Below, piece after piece: positions 43,206 to 52,257 of a DNA stretch of 64,000 nt (position 1 is its first letter; every line of letters begins with the position of its first letter). The translations under genes and the position numbers were made by a program. This DNA is from Pyxidicoccus caerfyrddinensis (lineage in GTDB: Bacteria; Myxococcota; Myxococcia; Myxococcales; Myxococcaceae), in NCBI RefSeq assembly GCF_010894405.1, contig NZ_JAAIYA010000005.1, forward strand, positions 248,001 to 312,000, read 5' to 3'. The notes under the pieces were generated by a model, which was not told the origin of the DNA, searched no databases, and saw only the letters and a program-made list of their open reading frames with translations.

Positions 43206-46200
43206 GCCCCTGCTGCCGCAACAAGAAGTGGAGCGTCGGCGCGCGATGCTCCAGGCGCTCCAGGAAGAGGACGAGGAGGAGGTTGCTCCAGCGCGGTGGC
43301 GCTACCGGAAGACGGCGTGCGTGCTCGCCAGCTTCGACCCGGCGACCCTGCGGCCCATGGGACGCGAGCAGAGTTGGGGCGGCGCGCTCACGTCGTTGAG
43401 AGGCGAGCCGGAAAAGGGCGGCGCGCTTCGGTGGTTGATGGACGACTGCGAGGTCGTCGGGGGAAGGGGTGGCCCGCATCTCTGGATGTTGAAGGAGCCC
43501 GTGCGGCGAGAGGCCATCGAGCGGCTGGGAACGCTCGAGGCCTTGAGAAACGCACTGTGGCGCAGCCCTCACGAGGGGGAAACGGACCCACTCCAGCGAA
43601 TCATCACCTTCTACCTGGAGGAGGAGGAGCTGCCAGGAATGCCGTCGGACATGCTTGCCCATCCAGGGCAGGAGGACTCCATTGGCGAGGAGGGCGGGGA
43701 CGTCTTCGAGACAGGGGACGAACACGCGAGCCATCCACACACTCCGTACCCCGCCGGGGAAGTGGACTACCTGAACCGTGCGCTCCAAGTGGTCCGGTGG
43801 TTCGGTGCTGTCGTCGAGGGTCCCAAGCGCGCGGCCAGGAAGGAGAAGGAGCTGTCTCAGCAACTGGCTCGGGCGCGCCTGCTGGCGCCCTTCCGGAAGC
43901 TGGCGGGACCCACCTTCCGGGGCCGCAAGGACGAACTGGAGAAGCTGCGCGTCCACGTGGGCGTGCTCGACACCTCCGTGACGCAGACGTTGTCGACCTA
44001 CGCACGCCGGGTCCTGAACATGGGAGATGGAACCTCCCTGCTCATCCATGGGCCCGGAGGCATGGGCAAGTCGGCGCTGCTCGCCCGGTTCATGCTGGAG
44101 CACAGCGGCGCGGTCCCCTTCGCCTATCTCGACTTCGACACCCCCCAGGTCAGCCTCGACAAGCCCGCGACGCTGCTGCTGGAGGCGAGCCGCCAGCTCG
44201 CGTTGCAGTACCCGGACTCGCAAGAGCCGCTCGCGGCCTTCGAAGCCCGGTGCCGCCATGCGCTGGGGGAGGAGCGTCGGCGCAGGGCGGGCGGCCGTCG
44301 GCCCGGCCATGCACGCTTCTTCCCGGGGAGTGCCCGTGAACTCTGGATGCCCCTGGCGGAGGAGTTCGGGACGCTGCTGATGACGCAGGTGCTGAACCGC
44401 TGGGCGGAGCAGGGCGGGCCCTTCCTCCTGCTGCTCGACACCTTCGAGGAGGTCCAGTACCGGAGCGGGGACCTGGTGCGGGACCTGGAGCTCCTGCTCG
44501 GGGCTCTTCGTGCCACCTATCCCCAACTGCGGGTCGTCCTGTCTGGCCGTGCGCCGGAGCCCCGGCTGAAGGCCACGGAGCTGGTCCTCAAGGAGCTGGA
44601 TGAGGCCTCCGCTCTGTCGCTGCTCGCGGCGAGCGGCGTGGGAGGTGAGGACCTGCGCCGTGGGCTCTACGCCCAGGTGGGAGGCAACCCGCTCAGCCTG
44701 AAGCTGGCGGCGGAGGTGGCGCGCAGGGAGGGCGCCGAGGCGGAGGGGCTGCGCAACCTGAAGACGCGCCGGTTCCTCTTCTTCGCCGCGCGCGAGGCCG
44801 TGGTCCAGGGGCAGCTCTACCGGCGCGTGCTGGAGCACGTGCATGACCCCACCGTGCGCAAGCTCGCGCACCCGGGGCTCATCGTCCGCCGCCTCACGCC
44901 CGAGGTCATCCAGGAGGTGCTCGCCGAGCCATGCGGGCTCGGCGAGCTTGCGTTCGAACAGGCCCAGGCGCTGTTCGAGCAGCTCCAGCGGGAGGTATCG
45001 CTCGTCTCCCTGGGGCCCGACGGCGCGCTGTATCACCGGCCGGACGTGCGGCGGGTGATGCTGGAGCCGCTGCGCGTGGACCAGCCCGCGAAGGTCGCCG
45101 CCATCCATGAGGCGGCGGTCCGCTACTACGCGCAACAGTCCGACGTCGTGAGCCGCGCCGAGGAGCTGTACCACCGCATGGCGAGTGGCCAGTCCCGGGA
45201 GGAGATAGACCCCCGGTGGATGCCGGGCGTGGAGCCGTATCTGCGCTCCTCGCTGGAGGAGCTGCCCGCCGAGGTGCAGGCCTACGCATGCTCCTTCCTG
45301 GGCGTGGACCTGCCGAAGAAGGTCTGGGAGCAGGCCCAGCTCGTGGACTGGGAGAGGTTTGTGGTCCGCCGGCTCAGGGACCTGTTGCTCAAGGGTGAGC
45401 CACAGTGGGCGCTCGAGGTCCTGCGAGAGCGGCGGGAGCGGACTCCGGGCAGCGTGCTCTATGCCATCGAGGCGCGCGTGCTCATCCTGCTTGAACGGAG
45501 AGACGAGGCGGAGCGGTTCGTCGAGGAGGGGCTCGACAGTGTGGGCTGGGGCGGGGATTCCGTGGTCGTGTTGAAGCTGTTGCTGCTGAAGGCACTGCTG
45601 GTCTCGGCACGCGGGGAACTGGCCGAAGCGCAACGAATCCTGGATGACGCGGATCGGTTCGCGGCGGAGCGGGTCTGCGAGTCAGCGCGCGTCCTGCCCC
45701 TGATGGCCGGCGTGCAGCTCTGGCGGGTGCGTGCCCACGGCGCTCCGCCCCATCTGAGTGTGGCGAAGACGCTGGCGAGCCTGCTGTTGCGGCTGCCTTC
45801 GGATGACCTGCACAAGGCGCCTCGGCTCTACCTGCGCGCGCTGGACCTGCTGCGCGAGGTCGTGCTGATGCAGCCTGGTGAGTCGCTCAATGCACTACGT
45901 CCGCTGATGGCTGAGCTCGAGACCTGGCGACGCACCATGAGCATGGTGCGTGACTTCTGGGATGTCCCTGAACCGGTACCGGTGGTGGCTGCCTCGCCGA
46001 GGGCGCCCCGCGTCCTGGCTACTTCTTCACCGGCGGAGCGCGGCGCTGCCATCGCGGAGCCGCTGGCGCGACTGCTGTCTCAGGACGTGATGGCACATCC
46101 GTACTGGGATGCATTCCAGTGGGGAGCACCTCCCACCCTCAAGCCACCCCAGGGCATGAGCTTCGGCCCGCTGGGTTTCCTGCTGGAGCTGATGTCCTGA
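43195..46200 (+). CDS. STAND-type NTPase
   Basis: 1001 residues. An N-terminal domain of about 140 residues (WRYRKTACVLASFDP ... LWMLKEPVRREAIERLG) is followed by an acidic linker and the STAND NTPase: FRGRKDELEKLR (about 241-252), Walker A GPGGMGKS (286-293), Walker B FLLLLDTFEE (about 410-419) and the R-x-x-SGR sensor RVVLSGRAP (about 446-454). After about 520 comes a winged-helix-like segment and then helical repeats (TPR-like, about 660-900) suited to ligand sensing. STAND proteins act as nucleotide-gated switches in immunity and cell death. The N-terminal domain is a candidate effector or adaptor. The start GTG lies within the end of the preceding ATPase gene. Confidence 0.85.
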   Translation: MSSRPLLPQQEVERRRAMLQALQEEDEEEVAPARWRYRKTACVLASFDPATLRPMGREQSWGGALTSLRGEPEKGGALRWLMDDCEVVGGRGGPHLWMLKEPVRREAIERLGTLEALRNALWRSPHEGETDPLQRIITFYLEEEELPGMPSDMLAHPGQEDSIGEEGGDVFETGDEHASHPHTPYPAGEVDYLNRALQVVRWFGAVVEGPKRAARKEKELSQQLARARLLAPFRKLAGPTFRGRKDELEKLRVHVGVLDTSVTQTLSTYARRVLNMGDGTSLLIHGPGGMGKSALLARFMLEHSGAVPFAYLDFDTPQVSLDKPATLLLEASRQLALQYPDSQEPLAAFEARCRHALGEERRRRAGGRRPGHARFFPGSARELWMPLAEEFGTLLMTQVLNRWAEQGGPFLLLLDTFEEVQYRSGDLVRDLELLLGALRATYPQLRVVLSGRAPEPRLKATELVLKELDEASALSLLAASGVGGEDLRRGLYAQVGGNPLSLKLAAEVARREGAEAEGLRNLKTRRFLFFAAREAVVQGQLYRRVLEHVHDPTVRKLAHPGLIVRRLTPEVIQEVLAEPCGLGELAFEQAQALFEQLQREVSLVSLGPDGALYHRPDVRRVMLEPLRVDQPAKVAAIHEAAVRYYAQQSDVVSRAEELYHRMASGQSREEIDPRWMPGVEPYLRSSLEELPAEVQAYACSFLGVDLPKKVWEQAQLVDWERFVVRRLRDLLLKGEPQWALEVLRERRERTPGSVLYAIEARVLILLERRDEAERFVEEGLDSVGWGGDSVVVLKLLLLKALLVSARGELAEAQRILDDADRFAAERVCESARVLPLMAGVQLWRVRAHGAPPHLSVAKTLASLLLRLPSDDLHKAPRLYLRALDLLREVVLMQPGESLNALRPLMAELETWRRTMSMVRDFWDVPEPVPVVAASPRAPRVLATSSPAERGAAIAEPLARLLSQDVMAHPYWDAFQWGAPPTLKPPQGMSFGPLGFLLELMS

Positions 46201-46212
46201 GGAGGACCTGAC

Positions 46213-47343
46213 ATGACGACCATCAAGCTCCTCACCGATGAGCAGCTCGACGCGCTGATGCAGGAGGCCATCAAGGCCAACCTGGCGAACCCGGCGTCAC
46301 TCCAGGCGCTCCTGAGCGGGATGAATCCGTACTTCGTCGGGACGATTCCCTACGTGCCGCACCCCATCGCCCAGCTCAAGCTCACGCTGGACCGGCTCAA
46401 CACCACGCCGGAGCTGACGGACGGCAGCGTGCCCATGGTCTCATGGCTGCGCAACGCCGCGACCTTCGCCGGCCCGATGCCCTCGGCGAAGACCTTCACC
46501 AACACCCTCGCGGCCATCACCAGCCACGTCCCCGCCGGCCCCGTCATCGCACGCGAGCAGCTTCCCGAGCGGAAGGAGCGCATCGTCCATGAGAACGACA
46601 TGCTGCCCTTCGGCTTCCTCCTCGGAGGACAGAACGCGGGCCGCTGCGTCGCCCGGGCCCTCGTGCCCCGCTTCGACTCGGGGACGAAGCGCGCGCTGAC
46701 CAACGGCGACCCGTATCTGTTCATGGGCACCGCGTGGCTGGTGACGTCCGACCTCGCGCTCACCAACCACCACGTCGTCAACGCGCGGGTGCTGGGAGAG
46801 GCGGATGCGTCGCGCTCGGACCTGGACCTCCAGGCCGGCGGGACGGTGCTCGAGTTCGACTACGACCACACCAGCGCGCCCGTGGACGAGGCGAAGGTGA
46901 CGAAGCTGGAGGCCGTGGACAAGGCGCTGGACTTCGCGCTGCTGCGGCTCGCGGCGCCGCAGGCGGCCCGGCGATTCCTCCCGCTGAACACGGAGCCCGT
47001 GGCGAAGCACGCCCCCGTCAACATCATCCAGCACCCGCGTGGCCGGCCGAAGATGATTGCCTGCCGCAACAACCTCGTCACCCACGTTGGCACCACCGAG
47101 CTGCGCTACTTCACCGATACCGAGCAGGGCTCCTCGGGCTCACCGGTGTTCGATGACGCGTGGCGCGTCGTCGCCCTCCACCGTGCCTCGGTGGACGTGG
47201 ATGACGTGGAGTACCAGGGGCGCAAGACGGCCTGGGTCAACGTGGGCACGCCCATTGGCGCCATCCTCGCGCACCTCCGGGCGAACCCGAGCTACGCCGC
47301 GCTCTGGGAGGAGATTCGCCAGGTGCAGGGCCTCTCGGCCTGA
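46213..47343 (+). CDS. trypsin-like serine protease with N-terminal helical adaptor
   Basis: 376 residues. The C-terminal 210 residues are a chymotrypsin-fold protease with an intact triad: LTNHHVV (His187), ALDFALLRL (Asp240) and EQGSSGSPVF (Ser308). The first 100 residues are helical (LLTDEQLDALMQEAI, LQALLSGMNPYFV) and look like an effector-associated domain. There is no signal peptide, so the protease should be cytoplasmic. It lies 12 bp after the STAND ATPase gene. STAND-controlled cytoplasmic proteases are a known theme in bacterial conflict systems, and this is the likely executioner of the operon. Confidence 0.85.
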   Translation: MTTIKLLTDEQLDALMQEAIKANLANPASLQALLSGMNPYFVGTIPYVPHPIAQLKLTLDRLNTTPELTDGSVPMVSWLRNAATFAGPMPSAKTFTNTLAAITSHVPAGPVIAREQLPERKERIVHENDMLPFGFLLGGQNAGRCVARALVPRFDSGTKRALTNGDPYLFMGTAWLVTSDLALTNHHVVNARVLGEADASRSDLDLQAGGTVLEFDYDHTSAPVDEAKVTKLEAVDKALDFALLRLAAPQAARRFLPLNTEPVAKHAPVNIIQHPRGRPKMIACRNNLVTHVGTTELRYFTDTEQGSSGSPVFDDAWRVVALHRASVDVDDVEYQGRKTAWVNVGTPIGAILAHLRANPSYAALWEEIRQVQGLSA

Positions 47344-47389
47344 CGCGGGAAGCGGATTGGGGCCCGCTCGGGCCGGGGCCGGCGGTGGC

Positions 47390-47673
47390 GGAAGGAACGT
47401 TCATTCCGCCAGTGAGCCGCGCGTCCCCGACTGAGGCAGGACGTGGATGGGGCGGCCTCGGCCGAGGCGGGCGGTAGCGGAAGGAACGTTCATTCCGCCA
47501 GTGAGCCGCTCATCCCAGCCTGTGTCAGGCGCGGGTGGCGTCCCCTCGGCCGGGGCCGATGGGGGCGGAAGGAACGTTCATTCCATCCGGCATCCGCCCG
47601 TCTTGGCCTGGGTCAGAACGCGGGTGGGGCGGCCCGGTCCGAGGCGGGCGGTAGCGGAAGGAACGTTCATTCC
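47390..47673. repeat. four tandem 88-89 bp repeats, each with an 18-bp palindrome
   Basis: GGAAGGAACGTTCATTCC, a near-perfect palindrome around AACGTT, occurs at 47390-47407, 47479-47496, 47567-47584 and 47656-47673, with a period of 89, 88 and 89 bp. The sequence between copies is also related (for example GGCGGTAGC before and a GC-rich GGGCGGCC segment further upstream). The array fills most of the 527-bp gap (47344-47869) between the protease gene and a Ser/Thr kinase gene. The rest of that gap shows no gene. M. xanthus is known to carry a repetitive element named RMX. I cannot check whether this is the same. Confidence 0.85.
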
Positions 47674-47869
47674 ACCTGGCATCCGCTCGAAGGAGGCAGC
47701 GTCTTTCCGCGTTTTGAATGAGTTCCCGTCGGGCCTGCCTCGTGAGCGCTCCGCCGGGGGCGTGGAGTTCGCGTGACGCAGCGCTCGCGTCCCTCAGCTG
47801 GACCGACCGTCCACCGCCAACGTCGCCGCCGGGGCCCACGTTCCTGGCCCTCGGGGACCTCGGGATAGG

Positions 47870-50800
47870 ATGACCCCGATGACCTCGAACTCACGGGATA
47901 CCCAGGAAACGGAGCAGGGCCACGCGGACGCGGGTGGCTACGGCACCGGCCACCCCGACACAGGCGGACAGGCCGGCGCGGGCCGCTCGGACGACGGTCA
48001 TCCCCCAGCCGTGGGCCAGGGCACGGGCAGACAGTCCGGCGCGGACCGCTCGGAGGACAGTCATTCCCCGGCGGCGGGTTACGGCACGGGCGGCCGCGAT
48101 GATGGCTCGCACACGGAGGGAGGCACGCCGCTGCACCACACGCGCGTGGGCCGCTACGTGCTCCTGTCGCGCCTGGGCCGTGGCGGCATGGGCGAGGTTT
48201 TCGAGGCGTTCGACCCCGAGCTCCGCCGCACCGTGGCCATCAAGGTGCTCCACGAGCGCCAGCTCCCCGGCGAGTCTCGCGACACGCGCGCGCTGCGGCT
48301 GATGCGCGAGGCGCAGTCCATGGCCCGCCTCTCCCATCCCAACGTGCTCACCGTGCACGACGTGGGCACGCATGACGGACGCGTCTTCCTCGCCATGGCG
48401 AAGGTGGACGGCGGCAACCTGCGCCAGTGGCTGAAGAAGGGCCCGCGCCCCTTCCGGCAGGTGCTGCCCATCTGTCTGTCCATGGGCCGCGGGCTCGCCG
48501 CCGCGCATGCGGCCGGGCTCGTGCACCGCGACTTCAAGCCGGACAACGTCCTCCTCGGGACCGAGGGCGGCGTCTGGGTGACGGACTTCGGCATCGCCCG
48601 CGAGAGCGACGCCTCCGAGGAGCCCACCGTCCCCGTGCCGCACGCGCTGCCGCCCGGCGAGGACGCGCCCCTCACCGCCACGGGTGCCATGGTGGGCACG
48701 CCCGCGTACATGGCCCCGGAGCAGTACGCGGGTCGGCCCGCGGACGCGCGCTCGGACCAGTTCAGCTACTGCGTCTCCGTGTACGAGGCGCTCGCCGGAA
48801 AGCGCCCCTTCGAGGAGGGCACGCTGCGTCGCATGGCCGTCACGCTGCTCGACACCGCGCGCGCGAAGGAGGGCGCCATCGTCGCCGAGCGTCCCGACCT
48901 CGCACCTCCCGCGCACCCCAACGTGCCCGGCTGGGTGCACCGCCTCCTGGTGCGCGGCCTCTCCGTGTCGCCCGAGGCGCGCTTCCCCTCCATGGACGCG
49001 CTGCTGGATGCACTGTCCAAGGACCCATCCGCCGCGCGTCGCAAGTGGCTGGGCGGCGCGGCGGCGGTGCTCGGCGGCGTGGCGCTGGCCGCGGGCGTCG
49101 CGGTGACGGTGTCGAAGCCACAGGCGCAGCCGTGCGTCGGCGCACCCGAGTTGTTCGCCCACGTGTGGAGCGCCTCGCAGCGGGCCGCCGTGGAGAAGGC
49201 CTTTACCGGCAGCGGCGCACCGGGAGCGGACGGGGCCTTCACGCAGGTGGCGAAGGCGCTGGATGCGTACGGCACGCAGTGGAGCACCATGCACCAGCAG
49301 GCGTGCGAGGCCACGCGCGTCAGCGGCGCGCAGCCCGAGGCGCACCTCGCGCTGCGCATGGCGTGCCTGGACCGCCGCCTGCGCGCCGTGGACGCACTCA
49401 CCGCGGAGCTCACGCGCGCGGACGCGGACCTGGTGAAGCGCAGCACGGAGGCGGTGGACGCGCTGCGGAGCGTGTCCGGCTGCGCCAACGTGGAGGCACT
49501 CGCTGCCCCGGTGCCGCTCGCGGAGGACCCGGCCCTGCGCGCGAAGGTGGACGCTGTGCGCGGCGACCTCGCGAAGGCGCAGGCGCTGCTGGACTCGGGG
49601 CGCTACCAGCCGGCGCTCCCGGCCGCGAAGGCCGCCTCGGACTCGGCGCGTGCGCTTGGCTACCGCCCGCTGGAGGCCGAGGCCCTCCACGTCCTCGGCT
49701 GGGCGCACCAACGGCTGAGCCACACCGACGACTCCATGACCGCGTGGACGGACGCCATGGCCGCCGCCACCGCCGGCCGCCACGACGAGGTCGCCGTGCA
49801 GGTGGCCACGGACCTGGTGGGTGGCCTCAGCAGCGAGCGCGATTGGTTCTCCGAGGCACACCTGTGGGCCCGTCTGGCCCACTCGCTGCTGGAGCGCATG
49901 GGCGGCTCGCCCGAGCTGGAGGGCAAGCTGGCCAGCCACGAGGGCATCCTCGCCTTCCGCGAGGACAACTATGAGCTGGCGGTGACGCACTACACGCGCG
50001 CGCTGGCGCTGCGCGAGCGCGTGCTCGGCCCCACCCACGTGGACACCGCCAAGGTGCTCAACAACCTGGGCATGGCCCGCGTGCGGCAGGCCCGCTACGA
50101 CGAGGCGATGCCGCTCTACCAGCGCGCGCTCGCCATCACCGAGGAGCGGCTGGGCCCGCAGCACCCGCTGCTGGCCTCCACGCTCGCCAACCTGGGCATC
50201 GTCGCGAAGGAGCAGGGCCGCTACAAAGAGGCCCTCCAGTGGATGGAGCGCTCGTACGCGCTGCGGCGGGACACGCTCGGCCCGGACAACCGGCAGACGC
50301 TGCTGATGCTCAATGACCTCGCCACCATCCACGAGCTGACGGGTGAGCCGGACAAGGCCCTGGCGCTCCATGGCCAGGCGCTGGAGGGAATGCGCCGCGT
50401 CTTCGGCCCTGAGAGCCTGGAGTCCATCGAGGCACTGCGTGCGCTCGCCGACGCGGAGGAGCGTCTGGAGCGCGAGGACGCGGCGCTGGCGCACTACCAG
50501 GAAGGGCTGGCCCTCCAGCGCAAGGTGCTCTCGCCGGAGGACCTGGCGCTGCACACGATGGAGGAGGACGTGGGGCGCCTGCTGCTCCTTCACCGCAAGC
50601 GTCCCCGCGAGGCACTGCCGATGCTGACCGCCGCGCTCGCGCGCAAGGTGCGCACGCTGGGCGCGGAGCACGCCGCCACCGTCCACCCGCGCACGGGCCT
50701 GGGCCTGACGCTGCTGGCGCTGAACAAGCCCGACCGTGCGCTGAAGGAACTGGAGGAGGCCGCGCGCGTGCTGGCCCCGCTGGGGTGGAGCGACGCGGAG

Positions 50801-50983
50801 TCCTCGTGGCTGCGCTTCGCGCTCGCGCAGGCGCTGTGGAAGGTGAAGCCGGCGGAGCGTCCCCGCGCCATGACGCTGGCCCAGCAGGCCGTGGAGGGCT
50901 ACACGCAGCTCGGCCAGTACGCCCGGAGGGATTTGGACGAGGCCCGCCGCTGGGTGGCGTCGCACGAAGTCTCGAAGCGGTAG
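47870..50983 (+). CDS. Hanks-type Ser/Thr protein kinase with TPR sensor domain
   Basis: 1037 residues. The N-terminal 90 are low-complexity Gly/Asp/Ser repeats (variants of AGYGTG and RSDDGH/RSEDSH). The kinase domain (about 95-370) has a Gly-loop GRGGMGEV (103-110), VAIKVL (Lys about 125), HRDFKPDN (about 219-226), DFGIARE, and YMAPEQ. A single transmembrane helix (about 393-417) leads to a long C-terminal region with many TPRs (NNLGMARVRQARYDEAMPLY type, about 560-1020), so the sensor is on the far side of the inner membrane. All catalytic residues are kept. ATG 47870 is used. ATG 47879, with AGGA 8 bases upstream, is equally possible. Confidence 0.9.
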   Translation: MTPMTSNSRDTQETEQGHADAGGYGTGHPDTGGQAGAGRSDDGHPPAVGQGTGRQSGADRSEDSHSPAAGYGTGGRDDGSHTEGGTPLHHTRVGRYVLLSRLGRGGMGEVFEAFDPELRRTVAIKVLHERQLPGESRDTRALRLMREAQSMARLSHPNVLTVHDVGTHDGRVFLAMAKVDGGNLRQWLKKGPRPFRQVLPICLSMGRGLAAAHAAGLVHRDFKPDNVLLGTEGGVWVTDFGIARESDASEEPTVPVPHALPPGEDAPLTATGAMVGTPAYMAPEQYAGRPADARSDQFSYCVSVYEALAGKRPFEEGTLRRMAVTLLDTARAKEGAIVAERPDLAPPAHPNVPGWVHRLLVRGLSVSPEARFPSMDALLDALSKDPSAARRKWLGGAAAVLGGVALAAGVAVTVSKPQAQPCVGAPELFAHVWSASQRAAVEKAFTGSGAPGADGAFTQVAKALDAYGTQWSTMHQQACEATRVSGAQPEAHLALRMACLDRRLRAVDALTAELTRADADLVKRSTEAVDALRSVSGCANVEALAAPVPLAEDPALRAKVDAVRGDLAKAQALLDSGRYQPALPAAKAASDSARALGYRPLEAEALHVLGWAHQRLSHTDDSMTAWTDAMAAATAGRHDEVAVQVATDLVGGLSSERDWFSEAHLWARLAHSLLERMGGSPELEGKLASHEGILAFREDNYELAVTHYTRALALRERVLGPTHVDTAKVLNNLGMARVRQARYDEAMPLYQRALAITEERLGPQHPLLASTLANLGIVAKEQGRYKEALQWMERSYALRRDTLGPDNRQTLLMLNDLATIHELTGEPDKALALHGQALEGMRRVFGPESLESIEALRALADAEERLEREDAALAHYQEGLALQRKVLSPEDLALHTMEEDVGRLLLLHRKRPREALPMLTAALARKVRTLGAEHAATVHPRTGLGLTLLALNKPDRALKELEEAARVLAPLGWSDAESSWLRFALAQALWKVKPAERPRAMTLAQQAVEGYTQLGQYARRDLDEARRWVASHEVSKR

Positions 50984-50994
50984 GCTTCGGCGGG

Positions 50995-52257
50995 ATGGAC
51001 CTCTTCGACAATCGCGCCTGGCTCCGCAAGTCGCGTCGGCGCGTGCTCTGGCCGTTGTCCCTGTCCATCTATCGCTCCTGGGCGAAGGACGTCGTGGCGC
51101 TGTCGGCGCTGCGGGACGAGAAAGACTTCGAGCTGCTCGATGTGCTGTTCTCGTTCCGCCGGTACGCGCGTGTGCTCGCCCTCATCGAAGGCGCGGGCCC
51201 CGGGCTCTCCGCGCGGGAGCTGGCGGTACGACGCGCCGTGTGTCTCTGCCACCTCGGACGAGACCTCGAGGCCCGCCGCGTCCTCGTCGACGCCTGGAAC
51301 CGGAGCGAGGACCCGCTGCTCGCCTTCGAGACGTCCTGGCTGTCGAAGCTGCGAGGCTGGGAGCCGGTGGTGCTGCCACCGTCGGACGCCTTCGACTGGC
51401 TGCTCGCGGCGAGGTTCGACGTCCGGCCGGCACCGCTGGACGCGGCCCGTGCCACGCGGTGGGCGGAGTCCAACTGGCTCTTCGAGGAGGACCGCAAGCA
51501 GGCGCCGGTGCCGGACGTCGACGTGGGCCCGCGCTACCTTCCCTATGAGCCACCGGTGGCGCTGTGGACGGCGGTGCTCGCGGTCCGGAGTGGAAGCCCG
51601 GTGCGAGACACCGTGGAGGACGCGCTGGGAATCTCCACCCGCGAGTGGCCGGAGCTGTGGAACGTCCTCACCCTGGACCCGCTCTTCCAGCCCTTCGTGG
51701 CCCCACCGCGCCCCACGCTGCCGGTGCTGCCAGCGGAGCTGTCCGAGCGCATGCAGCTCTGGAACATCATGGAGGTCTCACCCGAGCCGGGTGACAGCGG
51801 CGTCGCCCTCCCGCTGGGCGCGTACTGCCCCGAGCCGTACGAGTTCGACAGCGACCCGCTCTTCATCCTGCATGACCCGGTCGGCCGCGTCCGCCTCTTC
51901 GATGCGCGGAAGCACGAGCCTCCCTTCCGCATCGAGGTGTCCCAGTACGGGGACCGCGTCGCCGGCCGCTACGACAAGGACGTGCTCGGGACCCTGCGCA
52001 CGCTGGCCCCGCACAGCGGAGACGTGTGGTTCTTCCTGCGCGACATCAACTGTGAATACGCGGATGAGCTCTACCTGCGCGGCGGGCGATACGGTTTCCG
52101 CCGCTGGTCGCTTGCTGGCGTGGAGTCCGACCCATACCGGCCCTTCATCGACCAGGTCCACGCGCTGCTCCGCCAACTGGCCTCACGTCCGGAGGCGCGG
52201 TTCCAGTCGGCGGAGCTCCAGCGTTTCCTCCGTCACTTCTCGTCGAGCGCTCCGTAG
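50995..52257 (+). CDS. conserved-looking hypothetical protein
   Basis: 420 residues from ATG 50995 (GGCGGG just upstream), 11 bp after the kinase stop and so probably cotranscribed. It is soluble and Trp/Arg-rich, with TPR-like helices at about 35-100 (ALIEGAGPGLSARELAV, RRVLVDAW) and a mixed C-terminal half (LGAYCPEPYEFDSDPLF, YDKDVLGTLRTLA). No catalytic motif or export signal is seen. Its 3' end overlaps the convergent peptidase gene by 25 bp. Function unknown. A kinase partner or substrate is possible from position. Confidence 0.7.
   Translation: MDLFDNRAWLRKSRRRVLWPLSLSIYRSWAKDVVALSALRDEKDFELLDVLFSFRRYARVLALIEGAGPGLSARELAVRRAVCLCHLGRDLEARRVLVDAWNRSEDPLLAFETSWLSKLRGWEPVVLPPSDAFDWLLAARFDVRPAPLDAARATRWAESNWLFEEDRKQAPVPDVDVGPRYLPYEPPVALWTAVLAVRSGSPVRDTVEDALGISTREWPELWNVLTLDPLFQPFVAPPRPTLPVLPAELSERMQLWNIMEVSPEPGDSGVALPLGAYCPEPYEFDSDPLFILHDPVGRVRLFDARKHEPPFRIEVSQYGDRVAGRYDKDVLGTLRTLAPHSGDVWFFLRDINCEYADELYLRGGRYGFRRWSLAGVESDPYRPFIDQVHALLRQLASRPEARFQSAELQRFLRHFSSSAP

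Noticed and set aside
47390..47673. Possible CRISPR array
   Set aside because: Only four units, a period of 88-89 bp, a palindromic core and related rather than unique spacers; no cas genes nearby.
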